Shown here: piece after piece, positions 4,779 to 5,490 of the stretch
Numbering within the stretch: position 1 is the first letter of the stretch
How the letters are laid out: every line of letters begins with the position of its first letter
NCBI GenBank assembly: GCA_947481355.1
Contig: CANKGM010000156.1
Location: 1 to 5,490, forward strand
Direction of reading: 5' to 3'
From: Chitinophagaceae bacterium
GTDB taxonomy: Bacteria; Bacteroidota; Bacteroidia; Chitinophagales; Chitinophagaceae
Length of the DNA stretch: 5,490 nucleotides
Notes under the pieces: model-generated
What the model saw: only the letters and a program-made list of their open reading frames with translations
The model's database searches: none
Told to the model about the DNA's origin: nothing
Program-made: the position numbers and the translations under genes

Positions 4779-5417
4779 ATGTCAATCGCATCCATACGCA
4801 GAGATTATCAATTGAAATCATTATCTGAGCAAGATGTGCTGACTGACGCCATCCAACAATTCACCATTTGGTGGGAAGAAGCATTAAAAGCGGAAATTGA
4901 TGAAGTGAATGCGATGACCGTTTCAACAACTAAGGCCGACGGTCGACCAACTTCCCGAATTGTCTTGCTCAAAGGGTACGATGAGAAAGGTTTTGTTTTT
5001 TTTACAAACTATGATAGTCATAAAGGGCAGGAGTTAATACGCAAGCCATTTGCCTCTCTTCTTTTCTTTTGGAAAGAATTGGAGCGACAAGTTAGAATTG
5101 AAGGCAAATGCGAGAAAATTTCAACTGAAGAAAGTGACGCCTATTTTTATAGTCGCCCGCTAGGTAGTAGACTTGGCGCCTGGGCTTCACCACAAAGTCA
5201 GGTTATCCCCAATAGAGAAGTTCTAGAGAATCAAGCTGAGCAACTTACCTTAAAATACAGTGATGGAATAGTGCCGAGACCACCTCATTGGGGTGGATTT
5301 AGGGTTGTTCCCCACTCAATAGAGTTATGGCAAGGCAGAAACAACCGCCTGCATGACAGGATTTTGTATACTAAGAATGAATCTTCTAATTGGGGCATTG
5401 CTAGATTAGCCCCTTAG
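4779..5417 (+). CDS. pdxH: pyridoxine/pyridoxamine 5'-phosphate oxidase
   Basis: The 212-residue product is a complete FMN-dependent oxidase that converts pyridoxine or pyridoxamine 5'-phosphate to pyridoxal 5'-phosphate with O2, the final and salvage step of vitamin B6 synthesis. Seen motifs: DGRPTSRIVLLK (54-65) and FFTNYDSHKGQEL (74-86) for FMN phosphate and ribityl contacts, FFWKELERQVRIEG (96-109), YSRPLGSRLGAWAS (124-137), PPHWGGFRVVP (168-178), ELWQGRNNRLHDR (182-194) with the substrate-binding Arg190 and His192 of the RxH motif, and the family-ending RLAP. Length is near the 218 residues of E. coli PdxH. The N-terminal MSIASIRRDYQLKSL resembles the family start, supporting the ATG at 4779. 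It lies 81 nt after pyrH on the same strand. No terminator hairpin is seen in the 73 bases that follow. Confidence 0.97.
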   Translation: MSIASIRRDYQLKSLSEQDVLTDAIQQFTIWWEEALKAEIDEVNAMTVSTTKADGRPTSRIVLLKGYDEKGFVFFTNYDSHKGQELIRKPFASLLFFWKELERQVRIEGKCEKISTEESDAYFYSRPLGSRLGAWASPQSQVIPNREVLENQAEQLTLKYSDGIVPRPPHWGGFRVVPHSIELWQGRNNRLHDRILYTKNESSNWGIARLAP

Positions 5418-5490
5418 TAAAAGAAGATATACAGAAAACAGATGTCAGCACACAAAGAATATAATTAAGATATATAATCAGCAGTTGACA

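Noticed and set aside
4803..4813. 11-base repeat GATTATCAATT shared between pdxH and 1000-1010
   Set aside because: A few 11-base repeats are expected by chance in an AT-rich window of this length, and this copy is inside a conserved coding region.
5442..5468. Eight-codon frame after pdxH (MSAHKEYN)
   Set aside because: Too short, with no start signal or family match; chance.
5485..5490. TTGACA at the window edge as a -35 promoter element
   Set aside because: The sequence ends there, so no spacing or -10/-7 element can be seen, and Bacteroidota promoters do not use this consensus.
1..5490. Novel defence system, mobile element, CRISPR array or tRNA/rRNA gene
   Set aside because: No direct repeat arrays, transposase-like frames, terminal inverted repeats or RNA-gene folds were seen; nearly all of the window is accounted for by recognisable core genes.

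Overview
The window looks like a housekeeping segment of a Bacteroidota chromosome. Evidence: AT-rich spacers; two perfect matches to the Bacteroidota -7 promoter element TAnnTTTG; mostly absent Shine-Dalgarno sequences; a Nudix-winged-helix regulator of the AraR/NrtR type common in that phylum; and Bacteroidota-like L13 and LigA sequences. A lean toward the Chitinophagia/Cytophagia side rests on L13 wording from memory and is weak.

Layout. Bases 1-152 (minus strand) hold the N-terminus of ligA, cut by the window edge. A 100-base divergent spacer follows, with a -7 element and a clear palindrome. Then comes a plus-strand transcriptional regulator with a degenerate Nudix domain (253-978), closed by an intrinsic terminator (1020-1048). 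A new promoter (-7 at 1071-1078) and a leader of about 85 nt with several possible hairpins open the ribosomal/translation operon: rplM (L13), rpsI (S9), rpsB (S2) and tsf (EF-Ts), closed by a strong intrinsic terminator (3907-3932). pyrH (UMP kinase) and pdxH (pyridoxine 5'-phosphate oxidase) follow on the same strand. The last 73 bases hold no supported gene.

How they work together. rplM-rpsI and rpsB-tsf are two classic translation gene pairs fused here into one transcription unit with no internal terminator seen. pyrH often accompanies rpsB-tsf in bacteria; here it sits beyond the terminator and is followed by pdxH rather than frr. The regulator has no evident catabolic target in the window; its likeliest visible target is its own promoter.

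No mobile element, CRISPR array, RNA gene or clearly novel multi-gene system is seen. The points worth a second look are mostly regulatory: the palindrome between the regulator's promoter elements, the structured rplM leader with an overlapping small ORF, hairpins before rpsB and tsf, the acidic-then-basic tail on S2, and the broken Nudix box.
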